DNA of 64,000 bases, taken from contig OX387201.1 in NCBI GenBank assembly GCA_947561715.1, positions 1,258,001-1,322,000 of the forward strand, in the 5' to 3' direction. Each line of letters opens with the position of its first letter. The first letter of the stretch is position 1. Shown here piece by piece: positions 27,504 to 40,371 of the stretch. A program made the position numbers and the translations under genes. The notes under the pieces were generated by a model. The model had not been told where the DNA came from and made no database searches. It saw nothing but the letters and a program-made list of their open reading frames with translations. The DNA comes from Ascidia mentula. Lineage: Eukaryota > Chordata > Ascidiacea > Phlebobranchia > Ascidiidae.

Positions 27504-29578
27504 ATTAATTGAATACAATATGTCTAGCAGCAACACAACTTACGGTAATATAGTTGTATACGATCCGTTAGAATATAGCAGAAGCACAACTTTCAATCAT
27601 TCGTTACTTTGAAGGAAGTATAAGCACATGGCAAGCAGTAAAAACTGAAACTTGGCGTGGAATTGTGTTAAGGGTGGAAATGATATAAGTCTTCTTGCAT
27701 CTGAAATCTGACCGTAGGCTATTGCATGCTGAATTCACTAACACTCCTATCTATAGTTGATTGTATAGGTATCCCCTTCACAACGTACAACACTGTAATA
27801 CAAACATAATTCGGTATTTAATTCCGAATATTTTCTGTTATTACGGATTAACAGTTTTGCTATGTTTTACATAAGCTTACACAACTACGCTACACAGGTT
27901 TTCTTTATAATACGACTTATTGATGTTACTCGCAGTTTTAAACCTATGAGAAAAGAGCGTAGACTTTGCGAAAATATTACGCGCACCGACATTGCAAGGG
28001 TACTTGTACAGAACTCCACACAAGTATGCTATCTATCTCAAACTTAACGATAAACAATGATCAGTAGTTCCCTCTATGCGCATGGCGGAAGTGCTTTTCC
28101 ATCACTGTCACTTAACTTCATCATCACAATAGACCAGGCGGGCTATTGTTAACCTTCTGGCCTTCTATACACGTTTAGACGTTCGTTCTGTACGCACGTT
28201 TGTGCAGGAAGTGGGGGATATGCTGTTGAAATGGCGGCGGTGGTACCGTGTCAGGTTAGGTTATATTTTGTACACAACGTCAGGGCTGGTATAAATGTGT
28301 AGTAATCTTGATCAACATAGGTGGCAGTTGGTTTGATTGGAGGTCTGTTTATAGCTGTCAGTGAAGGGAGGGGAAATGCTCACTAAGATTGCGATGATTC
28401 ACCGAAATGTGTAACATTCCGTCTTATTGTGTTGTGCGCAGAGACTAGATGCAGGCAATTAAGAAAGGCAGCTTAAGCCACCTATAATCCAGTGTGTAAA
28501 AGAGAATGACTTTTTAAAATTGTGTTTGTCAATGCAGTGCCACAGGTGTTATAAACCGGCACAACAATTTATGTCAGGAACTTGACTCATAGCTTTATCA
28601 ATCTTCAAGACGAACAATTATAGCCCATGTAACTACTACGAAATTCATTTTACAGACGTTTCGATTGTAAGTACACTCATTCTCAATATGAAAGCAGGCG
28701 AGCGTACGAAATTGAGGTGAAGTAACGATACTAATACCTCCCAGTTCTGATATCAAATGAACCGAACGTCGCTCCTCAATGTTCTTCATGTAAATTATCA
28801 TCGTGTTGTGGGGCTTCGGTCTATCGCGCTATTCACGCTGAGTTTTGTTTATGCTGATCAAGTTACCCTCTGAGCAGCAACGAATCATGCAGGCGTTAAA
28901 GGCAAGTACTGTAATTGGCGTTGATAACGTTTAGGTCAATAGCTGTAACAGCAGACTTATCGAAAAACACGTTGGTAGATTGCAGGGTCAGAAAAGTTTG
29001 TCAACAATCTTCATTTTGGCCATAGTGTGCTTAAAAGTGGTTTATTGAATCTGGTGGTTTACACATAGACTGGTAGTCAACGGAGCGATGTCAACTACAC
29101 AGGACCACATGTGGAGTTAGCCAAGTTTTGCGACAAAGTGGAAGTGCCTCAACTTGTCAAGTTTTTGCCTGGCTGGTTAAGGCAAGGCCGTAGCAAGTCA
29201 ATGTTAATGTTTTGAAATAAACTTAAACGCGTTTGAACCTGAAGATCCCGTCATATTATAGGATCGCGTTACAGATTGTAACACAAACCACAATCACAAT
29301 GTATGGGAGGTGATTGCCACCGCTCGATTGGTTTCAATATCGCACGGCCCCGTCAAACATCAATACATTGCCTATAAATTGGGTTTGAATTGGCGCTTGG
29401 GTTATGCATGCCTTGTCTTGTTGTGGAAAACTTTCAACCAGTAAACCGTTGTACTCAAATCATAGTACAAGTGGAGGTACTTAAGCAGCCTACTAACGCA
29501 CCAATAAATATATTTTATCAGTTTGGCATAAATCCCACATTAACCAACACATTTTTGAGGGAGTAGAGTTGTTTCTTG

Positions 29579-29604
29579 TAGCTCACACCGGATCGTGTGA
29601 GCTA
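29579..29604. repeat. Short perfect hairpin
   Basis: TAGCTCACA and TGTGAGCTA form a 9 bp stem around an 8-base loop CCGGATCG. No T-run follows and no gene is adjacent; role unknown. Confidence 0.6.
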
Positions 29605-32278
29605 TGCAACAATATTAGAAGGAATTAGATGTTTTTTAGCATAGGTTTTCGGTATTTTTGAAAAAGGCGCCACTGTTACGCTGGATAAGAAAGTTTGATT
29701 AGCATGGTATAGAAGCTCCATTCAAACGGTTTCTTGTTCGTTCATGACGACCTTTGGTCCGAATTAATTGAGAAAAGCCTTCCTAATCCATAATTTGAAT
29801 CGAACACCCACGTCATATTTTGCGTTGTATAATTAGACTCAAGGGATATTTATGTGCGAGCGATTTTCCTCATCGAATACCGGTGTCCGATGACCTTAAC
29901 GGAACCATGGAAAGCGACCCAATCTATTACAATCAAATTGTCAGCGGACCCCCGAACCTCAGTCCATTTATCGATATTCGCAGTCAATTTTTCGCCTCGT
30001 CGTTGCCTCCGACCAAAATCTTTCGGGAGTTCAGGACTGACAGAAGGTGGAGCGAGCGCGCATTTGGCTTTGCGAAAAAAATTCCCATTAGTTGGTTCGG
30101 GAACGTTTCTATCCCATCGCGAAATCATTGATTTATCGGCTCCGCGGGCGTCGGTTAAATTCAATTGTGTAGACTGTACGAAGTCATACTGGCGTGAAAG
30201 GCTTGAGACAGAACAGGGTCGAAAGCAATCTTTGGCTTCAAGTTGTTATTTTGTGGCAGGCACTGCGATATTATCTGTATCTGTTGTGTAGATGTTTGAA
30301 ATGTCATGGATAGAAGCAGTGTCAGAGAGATCTGTTCGAACAGTAAAAATAACGTATATAGTACGACTTTTTTTAACAAAACACTCTTTTTCAATGCCAA
30401 AACCTTTTAAGTGGAAACCATATGCCTTGTATACAAAGGCGTGGAGACAGGGTTGCATTAATCATTTGATGAATAACCAAACGTCACTGTTGCTTGTGAT
30501 ACCAAGGCGTGAATCCCTGTGCTAATGCACAACAAAATGCGGACGTACAAAATTAACGTTGAATGTGTAAGGGTGAAGCGGGCACATGCGTCCACATGAT
30601 GCGTCACACCAATACACGCCAAGATGTGCGAAGCGAAAACTTTGATGGAAAGGATAGGCAATTACAGCACACACGTGATTTGTTGCAAAAATTATGTTTT
30701 TATCAGTTTTTTGCTTATTTAACATGCTCATTGTCTTAATAGAAATGAAACGTCATCGATAACATCACCTTTACTAAGTGAAACAATATTTTTAAATGCA
30801 ATATTTTCCCCAGAAATGATTTTGGTCAAACACGAAACTTATATTTCATAATTCTGAACAATAACATGAAGAAAATGTAAACCGCAAGTGTATTATGTTG
30901 GATCTGACAAACTATGTCGTCCGCTGGCGTGGCGTTGCTTCCCTCTCAACCTGTCTTCTGAGAAAAAGGGATATTCGGGAGCGGATGATAAATAATTTAA
31001 ATCCCGCACCTTTCCTGGCGACTTGCCTTGCGTCTCAGTATCCAATGAGTGCTAGAAACAGACACGGAATGTCATTAGCCGTGTTTTTTACGACCTCGCG
31101 GTTTTCGATTCTATCAGAAATATCGACAGATGAAGCATTGTTACGCGATACAGAGGGAGATTATCAGCATGGGTCTGGATAGAACGGTAATTCGCGTTTT
31201 GGTGTCGCGCTGTCAACGCTATGGACCGATGAGAGACTCATATATTATCTTGTACGACTCTCAAGGGAAAGGCCATGTAAAAATGACTCTCGTTTTGGCC
31301 CCTCATGTTGGTATTGAGGACCATATTGTGTGCATTTCAATACACGTTTATTTCTGTTGTGTTGGAACTTATGTACAGTTGGCCTGTAGCTTCGGATCGA
31401 GTTCTGGCGTTGAGGGTTGTACGAGTTCCTTTTTTGGAAGGTATTCGAAATATTACGTGTTCAGTAAAGATGAGTTGGCGTCGTTTGCGAAGCAAAGAGT
31501 GAATACAAATCTCGTATTTGCTTTGGTTTTTGGTTAGACTTGCAAGCGACGAGTAAAGTGCCACAAACGAAAGTCTCAAAAACAAAGTAATTGTAGGGTT
31601 TGGTAATTTTGAAGAGAAAAATGTAAGTGAAGAAAAACCGAGGCTATACACTCCCAATAAAGACTATGATTAGTGCCCAGGAATAACCTGATTCGGGACA
31701 ATACAATAATTGCGTGCACTTGACATTAGTATCTGACACCCACAGCCCTCTTGTCAGCTTACACAATCTGCGATGCAACCGACCATGAAACAAAAAGGCC
31801 AATCGGCAGAGGATTATCGATTTTAGTTCTTTTCTTTCAAGGCTGGAACAGTTCCTCTCCCTGACTTAAACCTAGATTTCAACTGCCTTCTTGTGAAGTG
31901 TGGACGAGGAGGGTGATTGTCAGTCAGTGTCATTGGTTTGAATCATCAGGTTGTCGTAGGCAGATGTAAAATGCTATACTTGACCAATTTTGTTTGGCCA
32001 ACTGCACAAATGACAGTGACATGCAGGCCAGAATAATGTTTTTGAAGCAGGATAGAAGTAAACATCACAGGTTTTTGTTGACCGTTGTATATCACACATA
32101 AATTTTGAAATTTATTTTTTGCTATTTTGCATAGAACTAATGTTATTTTAGTGTTTGCCAGACATTTACCCTGAATAACCATTGAAATCTAACTGACTGG
32201 ACCAACTTCGATTGTTCTGTGTTCCACAGCCCATACTCTGCATTTGTTGCGTAATACAAAACCAAGTTATACGTCATA

Positions 32279-35200
32279 ATGGGAAAAAGTGGAAGCAAGT
32301 TGAGTCCGGAGGACATGCTGGAGTTGGAAAAGAACACGCATTGTAAGTATTGCGATGATAAGTATATTGATGTTGGAAGCAAGACAATGTTATCTATATT
32401 TTTGATCTGTCAAATAGTTCCATGTATACAAGATAGTCTGGGATGTTTGGGAGGGGCTATGTGCCCATTGGCCACTCCCGACCATGACGAAGGTTTGGCA
32501 TGAGCCCAAGTTAATCTGCACAGACGTTGGTAGGAGCTGGTTTAAAACAATGATTCGGTCAATATCCCCCGTGCATCGAGAGAATTTCAACTCTGTCCCA
32601 ACTCGCCTTGGGTTGATTAATAATTAATCGAGCTTGATTTGTTCTTTTTCTGTTGCTCGTCAAGTCGTCCCATATAACAGCTGCCACGCCCAAAAAGATG
32701 ATTTGCATAACGACCGGTTCAGATTATCAACTCCCCATTTTCGTGATGAATAAATTTCAAAATGATCTATTGCATGGCAAGTCCCACACGCAAAAACAAA
32801 TTCCATCATCAATTGGAGGGTTAATTGTGAAAGAACGTTTATAATGAAAATTAATAATTTATTTGTTCACCATTTCTAAATTGGCTGTTACATCATCAAC
32901 CCGATTAGGTCTGGCCCCATGACGTCATTAAGGGTTACGTTCGTTGACGTAATCAGGATGTCAAGGTTGAGTCGATAACTTTCAACCACTTGGATTCGAT
33001 TATTTTCATTACACACAGTTGTTATACGTAATTTGTAAGGTTTTCGGCATTTTAAAGTGTTTTCCTAATTAGGCGATCCTTTGAAACGTCAAATCACTTT
33101 CGTTTGAACGCAACACGAATACAAGGGACCGTGGTAGCGGACTCGGTACGTACTGTGCCGTCCGTGACACACGGGGAACGTCGGTGCTATGTTGATCAGC
33201 TTCTGCTTTATCGATTGCTTCTCGCGCCAGTCAATCAATAATGGCAAAACCTTCTGTTCTTTGTACAAAAAAATAACAGGAATTTTCCAAGTCACCCGAT
33301 TCTGCTTATGCAAAAAAAGGACCCCGAAATTGAAAAAACTTGTCTGGAACAATTATCCTGCCAAAATCCAATTAGCGGGGGGTAGTGATCCGTGTACTTT
33401 TATTCCCATGGCTCCGGATTAAAGTTGTCACTTCTCTCGGATTATGCAGTCGATGTGCGGTGGCATCTCGGTTTACTGCACACGAAATTCCCTTCAGCAA
33501 AGCTCTTAGTTGTAAAAATAACAAATTTTGAAATTGCTGCAAACTTCGGCACATAAAAAAAAACGTCTGTTAATTATAATTTTTTTTTCAGTCGAAAAGA
33601 AAGAGATCCAACGTTGGTATCGGGATTTCATGAAGGATTGTCCGAACGGCTGTCTCAAAAAGGAGGTACTCTAATTGTGTGTCTTACATTTTCATTGAAC
33701 CAATGCCAGCGCAATGCATATTTCATGTAGGGCGTTTGTCAATTTCGGAGCGGAGACAGTCAGTTTGTCAAATTGGAAGCGAACTTAAAATAGAATCACT
33801 GATCATTTACTGAACGTTGCAAACTGGACTATTCAAAGCGTAAATGTTTCTATTAAAGTCATGGCAAAGGATAACAACACAGAAAGGCATTTGGAAACCA
33901 TACACACACGAATACTTGGACATAGATAGAAAATTGCCATTTCCGGAGTAAAACATAGAACAACCATGAAAATCATAACGCTTGCAGGACACCTGTCCAT
34001 AGTGTTTACCCTTCGTGCCAAGAAGTTTTACTTATTAATCACATCATTTATTATTCAACGCGTTCTTACTTGAAACAAGTTGGGTTTATTTGGCTCACGG
34101 GCAAATCAGGATGAAGCGTGTTTCAAGCTAAATGTGTTTAGTTTACACACATTTTATCTGGCGCCACTTGCCTGTGTTAAAACCTGTTTCTCAATAAAAG
34201 CAGTGTTTTATTTAAACAGCTAATCGGCCTTATCAAATTTCCAATACAGCTGATTGGGTTAAAAGGAATACAGTAAAATTGTATTCAAATTTCCATTTAT
34301 ATTTAGTCGTTTCGGGACTAAAATAAAGAAACTTGCTTCCTTTGCAAGAAAAGTACTCAAGTTCTTTGCGCAGTCAGGTGTGGTCTGCCACCATAACGTA
34401 ATTTTACTGTTTTTTCGAATATACTTTTGTTCTGGCATTATTTTTTAACATCAACGTTAAAATTGCAAACTTTCGTGACCAAATCATGTTCCTCTTTCAG
34501 GAGTTTCAAAGTGTCTACCAACAATTCTTTCCTGAAGGGGATCCGTCAAAGTTCGCACACTTCGTTTTTAACGTTTTCGACTCGGACAAGGTAAGTTTCG
34601 AAACGAAACTCAGTGTTTTCGTACTCGATATGACAAGCTCGATTTTTTCAGGATGGCTTCATTACTTTCAAAGAATTTCTTTCGGCTCTGTCTGTGACGT
34701 CACGCGGCAACTTGGACGAAAAGTTGGATTGTGAGTTGAAGTTTATTTTGTGCTGTTTAGTTAAATAGCGAAAAAGAACATTTTAATGGCGTATTTTTTG
34801 CCTGAAATGATTACAAGTTTAATGAACTTAAAGCGCCACAAACATCTTTGTAAAGTGTTCCGAAGCTTTCTTGTATGAATAGGCCCAGTGCCAAGCCTTT
34901 GACCTGACTGTGTGAATGTCATTAAAACAGGGGCGTTCAACCTTTACGATTTGGATCACGACGGGTTTATAACGAGAGAGGAGATGTTGAACATCGTTGA
35001 AGCTATTTACGCGATGGTGGTGAGTTGTGTTTGGCACTTACAAGATTTACAGGACTATATACCTCGTGTGCTTTGCATTCGGGTTCGGAACTTTTGCACG
35101 ATTTGGCCGAATCGAGCCCTACGCTTGAAAGAGGGCCTCGCAAATTTAATATAAGGACAAAAAAGTTTAAATCGAACTGAGGTCTTTTTTAGACGAGGTT

Positions 35201-37323
35201 CAGGCGCCGAATTCATTTTTCTAATCGAGTTCCGCATTTGGTAGAACTGGCACTGATGGATGCAAATTTTAATACCAAAATTAAATGGGTGTCACAGCGT
35301 ATTGCTTTGAATATGTGTTAAATCAGACTAAAACACATTTCTGTATAAGCTGCAGACAGATGGCCACTGTTTCGACCTAAAAGGTCTCATCAGTGCAGCT
35401 GATGTGACTATCAGACGACTTGGCTGACCAAACGGCCAAGCAAAGACTTCCACTTTGTGGTGACTATACAATCACCGTCATCCGTTGGGCACCAAACTAA
35501 GTGCAAATTTACGGAGAAAACAAGGTGGAAACACTTTGGCCAAGCAAAACTCAACCAATAGTGCCATCAGGCCCCGTGTGACAATAATCATATGATTATT
35601 GGAGCTAATACACAATTCATATTATTGGCTCCACATTGCTTAAAACCCATTTGTTTAAATAAACCCAAATCTCTTTGACCGAAACTTGGCCGGTGAGTCA
35701 CATCTTTCATGGTTGAGATCATCTGTATCGAACTGTCGTCTTTTCAATTTGTCCCAATCGACTTATTGGGTAAAAGAACTTAATGCGCCGTTAAAGGTTT
35801 AGCCACTAAGCCGCAAATTTCATTACGGAGCAAATGCGGAGGCCGTATTTCTCGCAAGAGGGAAACCACAGAAGTTTTAGTTGTAATGGCCTAAACACAT
35901 ATGTTTTTCTACTTATTATCATTCCATGGATAATTAAATACTTGGTGATTGTTATAGGGCGTATGACACCGTCCTTACACAATTTGCGACAGTGTAGCAA
36001 CATAACAAGCACAAGTGCATGTGTGACTAGTTAAAGCAGAAGTTACCAAAATGTCCGTCGAAATTATATTGTCCGGGCCTCGCAGGCTTATTTGAAACCT
36101 TTACGAAATTAATCCCAAACCAAGCTACCTGGCACTTTCAAGGCGCCGTTATATCATTTCCTCTATTCCACATAATCTGGTTTGTTTGTTACGTCACAGG
36201 GAAATGCGATGGATCTGCCAGAAGACGAAAACACTCCGGAAAAACGAGTTACCAAGATTTTCAGCCAAATGGACCAAGTATGTTGTTTAAGGGGCATTGT
36301 TATGTTAAATATAAGCCCACTTCATACAGAAACTATGCCTTATGCCGCTATTGAAGCTATTAAAAATTAAACCTACTATAATTTTGAAAATAGGTGAATT
36401 CAAAATAAATTAGTTTTACAATGTTCAACATAGTCCAGCTGTGATTTAACTTTTGAAGCACAAAAGTATTTGAAATTTAAGTCTTTTAAAACGCAGCTGT
36501 AATCAGAAATCCTTTTTGCGAAGTCACTTTGTATTAACGTTGCGCGTGAGAGGGGGATGGGCTTCGACCGAGACGGTAATGCATATTTCATGTCGTTCTC
36601 TCTACGGTGAAATCCACATTAATAAATCGAAGCGAAACATTTGGGACACGTCATTCGTTTCTTACTCCAATGCCCCCATATGAACGTTGTACACGTATTA
36701 GCGTGATGTGAGATGCCAAACAAATTTTGTTTACAAAACAAAAAGGAAAATACTTCCATCTATCTATGTTTGAACCGAAACGTAATGGAAATAAGGACGC
36801 CTGTTGCGAAAACAGGTAAAAAATACCCAAAATGCCCATTCACAAATAAGGACAAATCTCAATGAGGACGTAATGGCAACCCGGAACATATGCAACTCAT
36901 TAAAACCAAAATATTTGTATGCGCAAAATTACCAAAACTTAACCCAATTAAAATAATTTCGTTCTTGGATCGCTTTTGGAAAAGCAGCTGTGACAGCTTT
37001 AGTAAAATCCGCAACTTTCACACCCTGCATTATTTAAATGCCAAGTTCACATAGAAGACACTAAAAGTAATTGTACTAATTGTAAAATTCAAATACTTTA
37101 AGTGGAAACTTGACCACAACCTTGGTCGGGGGTAAAAGTTTTGTAAACTTTATGAACAGGATTTTGGAAAGAAACGTTTGTATTTGTTTAGAACAAGGAC
37201 GGAAAACTGACTAAAGATGAATTCCGAGAGGGATCCAAGTGCGATCCATACATTGTAAAAGCCCTATCTGCTGGATTGGGTGACGTTGATAACGCCCAGG
37301 GCAACAACAAGGCTGCAACATGA
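32279..37323 (+). CDS. NCS1: NCS1/frequenin-like neuronal calcium sensor
   Basis: Seven exons in phase: 32279-32342, 33592-33665, 34501-34590, 34652-34730, 34931-35019, 36200-36277 and 37192-37323, giving 201 residues (NCS1 usually 190). The start MGKSGSK is an N-myristoylation signal. EF1 is degenerate with CPNG, as in the family; EF2 ([13 protein letters not shown]), EF3 ([12 protein letters not shown]) and EF4 ([12 protein letters not shown]) have calcium ligands. Signature stretches [15 protein letters not shown] and ENTPEKRV favour NCS1 over hippocalcin or recoverin. NCS1 is a membrane-associated calcium switch acting on partners such as PI4-kinase beta and Ric8 and modulating exocytosis and channels. 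The C-terminus after KALSAGL is longer than usual, ending NNKAAT. Confidence 0.93.
35348..35400 (-). ncRNA. Type I hammerhead ribozyme, complete core
   Basis: Read on the minus strand: helix I strand AGCTGCA, core CTGATGA, helix II GACCT-TTT-AGGTC (5 bp, 3-base loop), core GAA, helix III ACAG-loop TGGCCAT-CTGT (A15.1-U16.1 plus three pairs), C17 at 35355, then TGCAGCT closing a 7 bp helix I. All conserved hammerhead core bases are present in the right order, with both ends in helix I (type I). Predicted self-cleavage lies between 35355 and 35354. It sits antisense in the NCS1 intron between exons 5 and 6. Type I hammerheads in animals usually belong to retroelements; this one seems part of a repeat, with related copies near 47.9-48.4 kb and 63.9 kb. 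Confidence 0.8.
35582..35601. repeat. 20 bp perfect palindrome
   Basis: CAATAATCAT followed by its exact reverse complement, about 180 bp from the hammerhead and possibly part of the same repeat; a further imperfect pair GGAGC/GGCTCC follows. Confidence 0.7.
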
Positions 37324-38309
37324 AATGACGTCATCCACGTTCAAGACCCAATAAGAAGCCTTTACGCAAGTTGTTTGTACTAAATCTTCATTCAAATCGA
37401 TACAGTTTTACGCCAATGCCCACGATAATAATTTTTTGTGCATTTTGTTTACTTGTTCCTTGAGTCTTGTCGGTTATCAAATGTAGAACAAGTTTAGGCT
37501 GATGTGACTAAAGCAAAAAGGCCTTTGACAGTAAAAAGACCCCAACTGCAGGTTGCAAAGTAATTGTTTTACGCAAAGTCTATGCGAAGCTAGATGATCT
37601 CCGCTTCCTTTTTAAGTTTTGTTTTGGGGAAAATTTCTATTCCAGCTGATAGCCATTGAGGCCAAAGCGGACAAACACTGCACTCTTGACTTGCATTGTT
37701 TTCTACTGTGACGTAACCACGCCATTTATAACATTGTTATGTCACAGTCACAGAAAGTTTTGTTTTTGCTTCGATGTTCCTGTTTTCGGTTTGTTTGTTG
37801 CTGCATGCGTGCGTTTCGTTTTAAGTCCTCCAAAACGTTGAGAAAAGTGAAACTAATCTTGCATAAAAAGATTTCTTTTAATGAAATTGTTTTCAGTTAA
37901 AATTATCTTTTGTTTGGAAATCTTGCGAGTTGCCTGAAAAGTTTCAGCTATGACGTCGTTCTCATGAGTACGTGGTGACTTTTGTGTTATTCGTGTTTCC
38001 CCCAGATGAACTATAATAAACAAACAAAGAAATGCCTGGAACGCGTCTGTTTTATTGTGACGTAACAACGGGATATAGAACAGTGCAGGATGTAAGTAAA
38101 AACATAAAAATCGTACATAACAGGCTTGGAGCTTGCAACAAATTGCCAACTTGCGGGCAGTGCGAGGGTAATGGTTTGCACATAAAACCAAATTAGAACG
38201 CGTCATCCATTTTCTTGACTCAAATACCAATGCCAACCAACAACATAAATTCGTGCATCTACCTGCATTGAAGTAAGGATTTGCATGAATGCACGAGAAA
38301 ATGTTTTGC
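37324..38309. other. Intergenic gap between convergent genes
   Basis: No gene supported. NCS1 (plus) and the unrecognised gene at 38310-39162 (minus) converge here, so this holds two 3' ends. A minus open frame at 37853-38326 looks like chance. Confidence 0.4.
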
Positions 38310-39162
38310 TCAACTGTCCACGCCAAGCCGATTTACAAACCACTCGGTGTCGCTCTCATCGTCTTTTTCCACTTGCATTGCAAACCAATCGTCAAGGTTA
38401 AGGTCAAGTTCAAAGACCTCTTTCCACTTTTGGAAGAAATCCTCGCTGCGAGCTTTAAACCGGGCTTCCGCCAGAGATTTTCGCAGCTTCACCTTCAAGT
38501 TGATGTAAAGTACTTGTTAATGTTGCATGGCCTTTAAACGTATTTTCTTAGAAAGGCATCAGAAAAGCAAATTTTCTATAAAACATTTTCTATAAAAGAA
38601 AATTGAGTCATTTAAAAAGAAAGAAAAACAAAACAATGTTGTAAAAAGCAATACCTCCGTTTTCATTAAGGAACTTTTAGTTGGTCTGTATTTCTCTGTG
38701 GCAGCTATTGCTTCACCTTTGTCGCCACCTCGTGGTGTTGGGAATACCTCTTCAAATGAAATGCTATTTCCTGTGCTGCTTTGAATTTGTTCTGTGCAAA
38801 AGATTTGAAACATGCAGAATGAATACAAAACACGATGGCTTCATTTTAATTTATTGTATATCGTTTTTGCGTTGATGTGTAAAGTAACAATTCATCAACA
38901 CAACTTCACAAATTTTTTTTGTAGCTAATTAACTTATACACGAAAACCTTATGGAATGCCAACATCCAAAGTATGCCAAAAATGTGACCTTTGCAATCTT
39001 ACCCATAAACTTGTGAGTGTCGATCACCTCTTGGTCTATGTTTTGCATTGCCTTCTTTCGGTCCTTCTGCATTTGATCGACCAACTTGCACAATGTCTTG
39101 ACGGCACCAAGATTCTTCTTGTGTGCCCTTACTTGAGCTTGTCTTGGCATTCGGTCACTCAT
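38310..39162 (-). CDS. Unrecognised charged, helical 159-residue protein
   Basis: Three exons splice in phase on the minus strand: 39162-39003, 38791-38655 and 38492-38310. The protein starts MSDRMPRQAQVRAHKKN, has a Lys/Gln-rich helical N-terminal third (VKTLCKLVDQMQKDRKK), a short middle with FEEVFPTPRGGDKGE and a charged helical C-terminus with FFQKWKEVFELDLNLDDWF, ending in an acidic tail. No signal peptide or membrane span. I do not recognise the family; size and composition would suit a small cytosolic or cytoskeletal protein, but that is a guess. Good splice sites (ATGG/GTAAG, TTTTGCACAG) and conserved frame support a real gene. Confidence 0.65.
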
Positions 39163-40371
39163 TTTTTTATGTTTATAATCGAGCCTGGTGGTAAATTTTA
39201 ATAAATCTTAATAGAATTTAAGCAGTTAGGTATTTTATTGTTTTTTGTTTGAATGTCTGACACCGGAAACTGGAAAATTTTAAGAAACTCTGCTTTTCTT
39301 CACTCACTATACTTTACCATTCAGCCAACTTTATGAGAGCACCAATATTTCACAGTAACGTTTTTATCTTTCTTGAACTTAAACATAAAACACTTCTGCA
39401 ACAAAGGCCTTAAAACAAACTTATAACAATGAAATTGTGACAATCATAGTGTAATGGCGCTACTACTGTTCCTATTTTTCTCAAGAACTACATCTAAACA
39501 ACAGCCCAGTGGAAACCATCTCAAACATCAAAGAAGAGTGTTACAATCCGACGCTTACCATGGTATTATGTGTTGAGAAGTGCGATCAAATTTCCGCTTC
39601 CCAGGCGCTTCGCAATCCGATATCGATACATAATGGAATTTGCTTCATGATGATACACTGCAATGGATACAAGCGACCTGTATGTCACAAACTTTAACCA
39701 TTTATCTTCATCACTTTTATTTATTGCCTTGCAGTTTATTTGGTTGTCGGTGAGTGCTCATTACCGATTGTTACTTGTTTCCCAAGTCGTCAAAGTTTTA
39801 CAATTTAAAAAAATAATTTAAATGCCAAAATTAAAGAAAAAAGCGACCAAAAATTAGTGAAGCCTATGTGTATATTATTTGCACTTTGCAAATTCGTCTC
39901 ATTAATCTCTGTAAAAACATGCGGTCAGTTCATCGGACATTACCAATGGTACTTTAACATGCACCAAAAAAGTGCCCACTTTTAATGTATTTTATATTTT
40001 TCAACATAACAATATTCAAATTTCATTAAACACGCAAAATAAACGTAATACGTTTATATTTAGAAAATACAACCATAGACAGTATTCAAAGAATACGAAA
40101 ACAATGTTGTGTGATGCAAACTTTTATGCCAGCGCAACCATCTACGATGTACTTACATTGGTTCTGTTAATGGTTGCTTATATAAGGCTGCGTGATTTGT
40201 TTTTTGCTTGGCATGTTTTTTTATTCATGTTGCTTCAAAATTTTTGTTTTTTATTATTTCCTTGGTGGTTCAATTACTGTTTGTGTAATGTTATGATAGA
40301 ATACTGTAAACTGTACTTCTGTTTGAAATTGAACAACTCTGTCTAATTGTAAGCGCCACCAACGTCTGATA
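39163..40371. other. Divergent intergenic region
   Basis: AT-rich, no supported gene. It should contain the promoters of the minus-strand gene ending at 38310 and of ZNF830. Open frames at 39509-39697 and 39972-40346 lack family similarity. Confidence 0.4.

Larger units (their letters stand above)
26463..32278. other. Gene-poor interval before NCS1
   Basis: Nearly 6 kb without a supportable gene. It holds a long inverted repeat at 27410-27503, a repeat copy at 27453-27535, a hairpin at 29579-29604 and a richer block with overlapping open frames at 29820-30291. A candidate short first exon with MAAVVPCQ followed by a GTTAGG donor sits near 28231-28254 but nothing supports it further. Distal regulatory sequence or 5' exons of NCS1 are possible. 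Confidence 0.4.

Noticed and set aside
30895..31537. Open frames of 95 and 135 codons
   Set aside because: No recognisable domain, no splice-site logic and no similarity to neighbours.
37853..38326. 157-codon minus-strand frame
   Set aside because: Cys/Phe/Leu-rich, AT-driven, no domain, and overlaps the last exon of the supported minus-strand gene in another frame.
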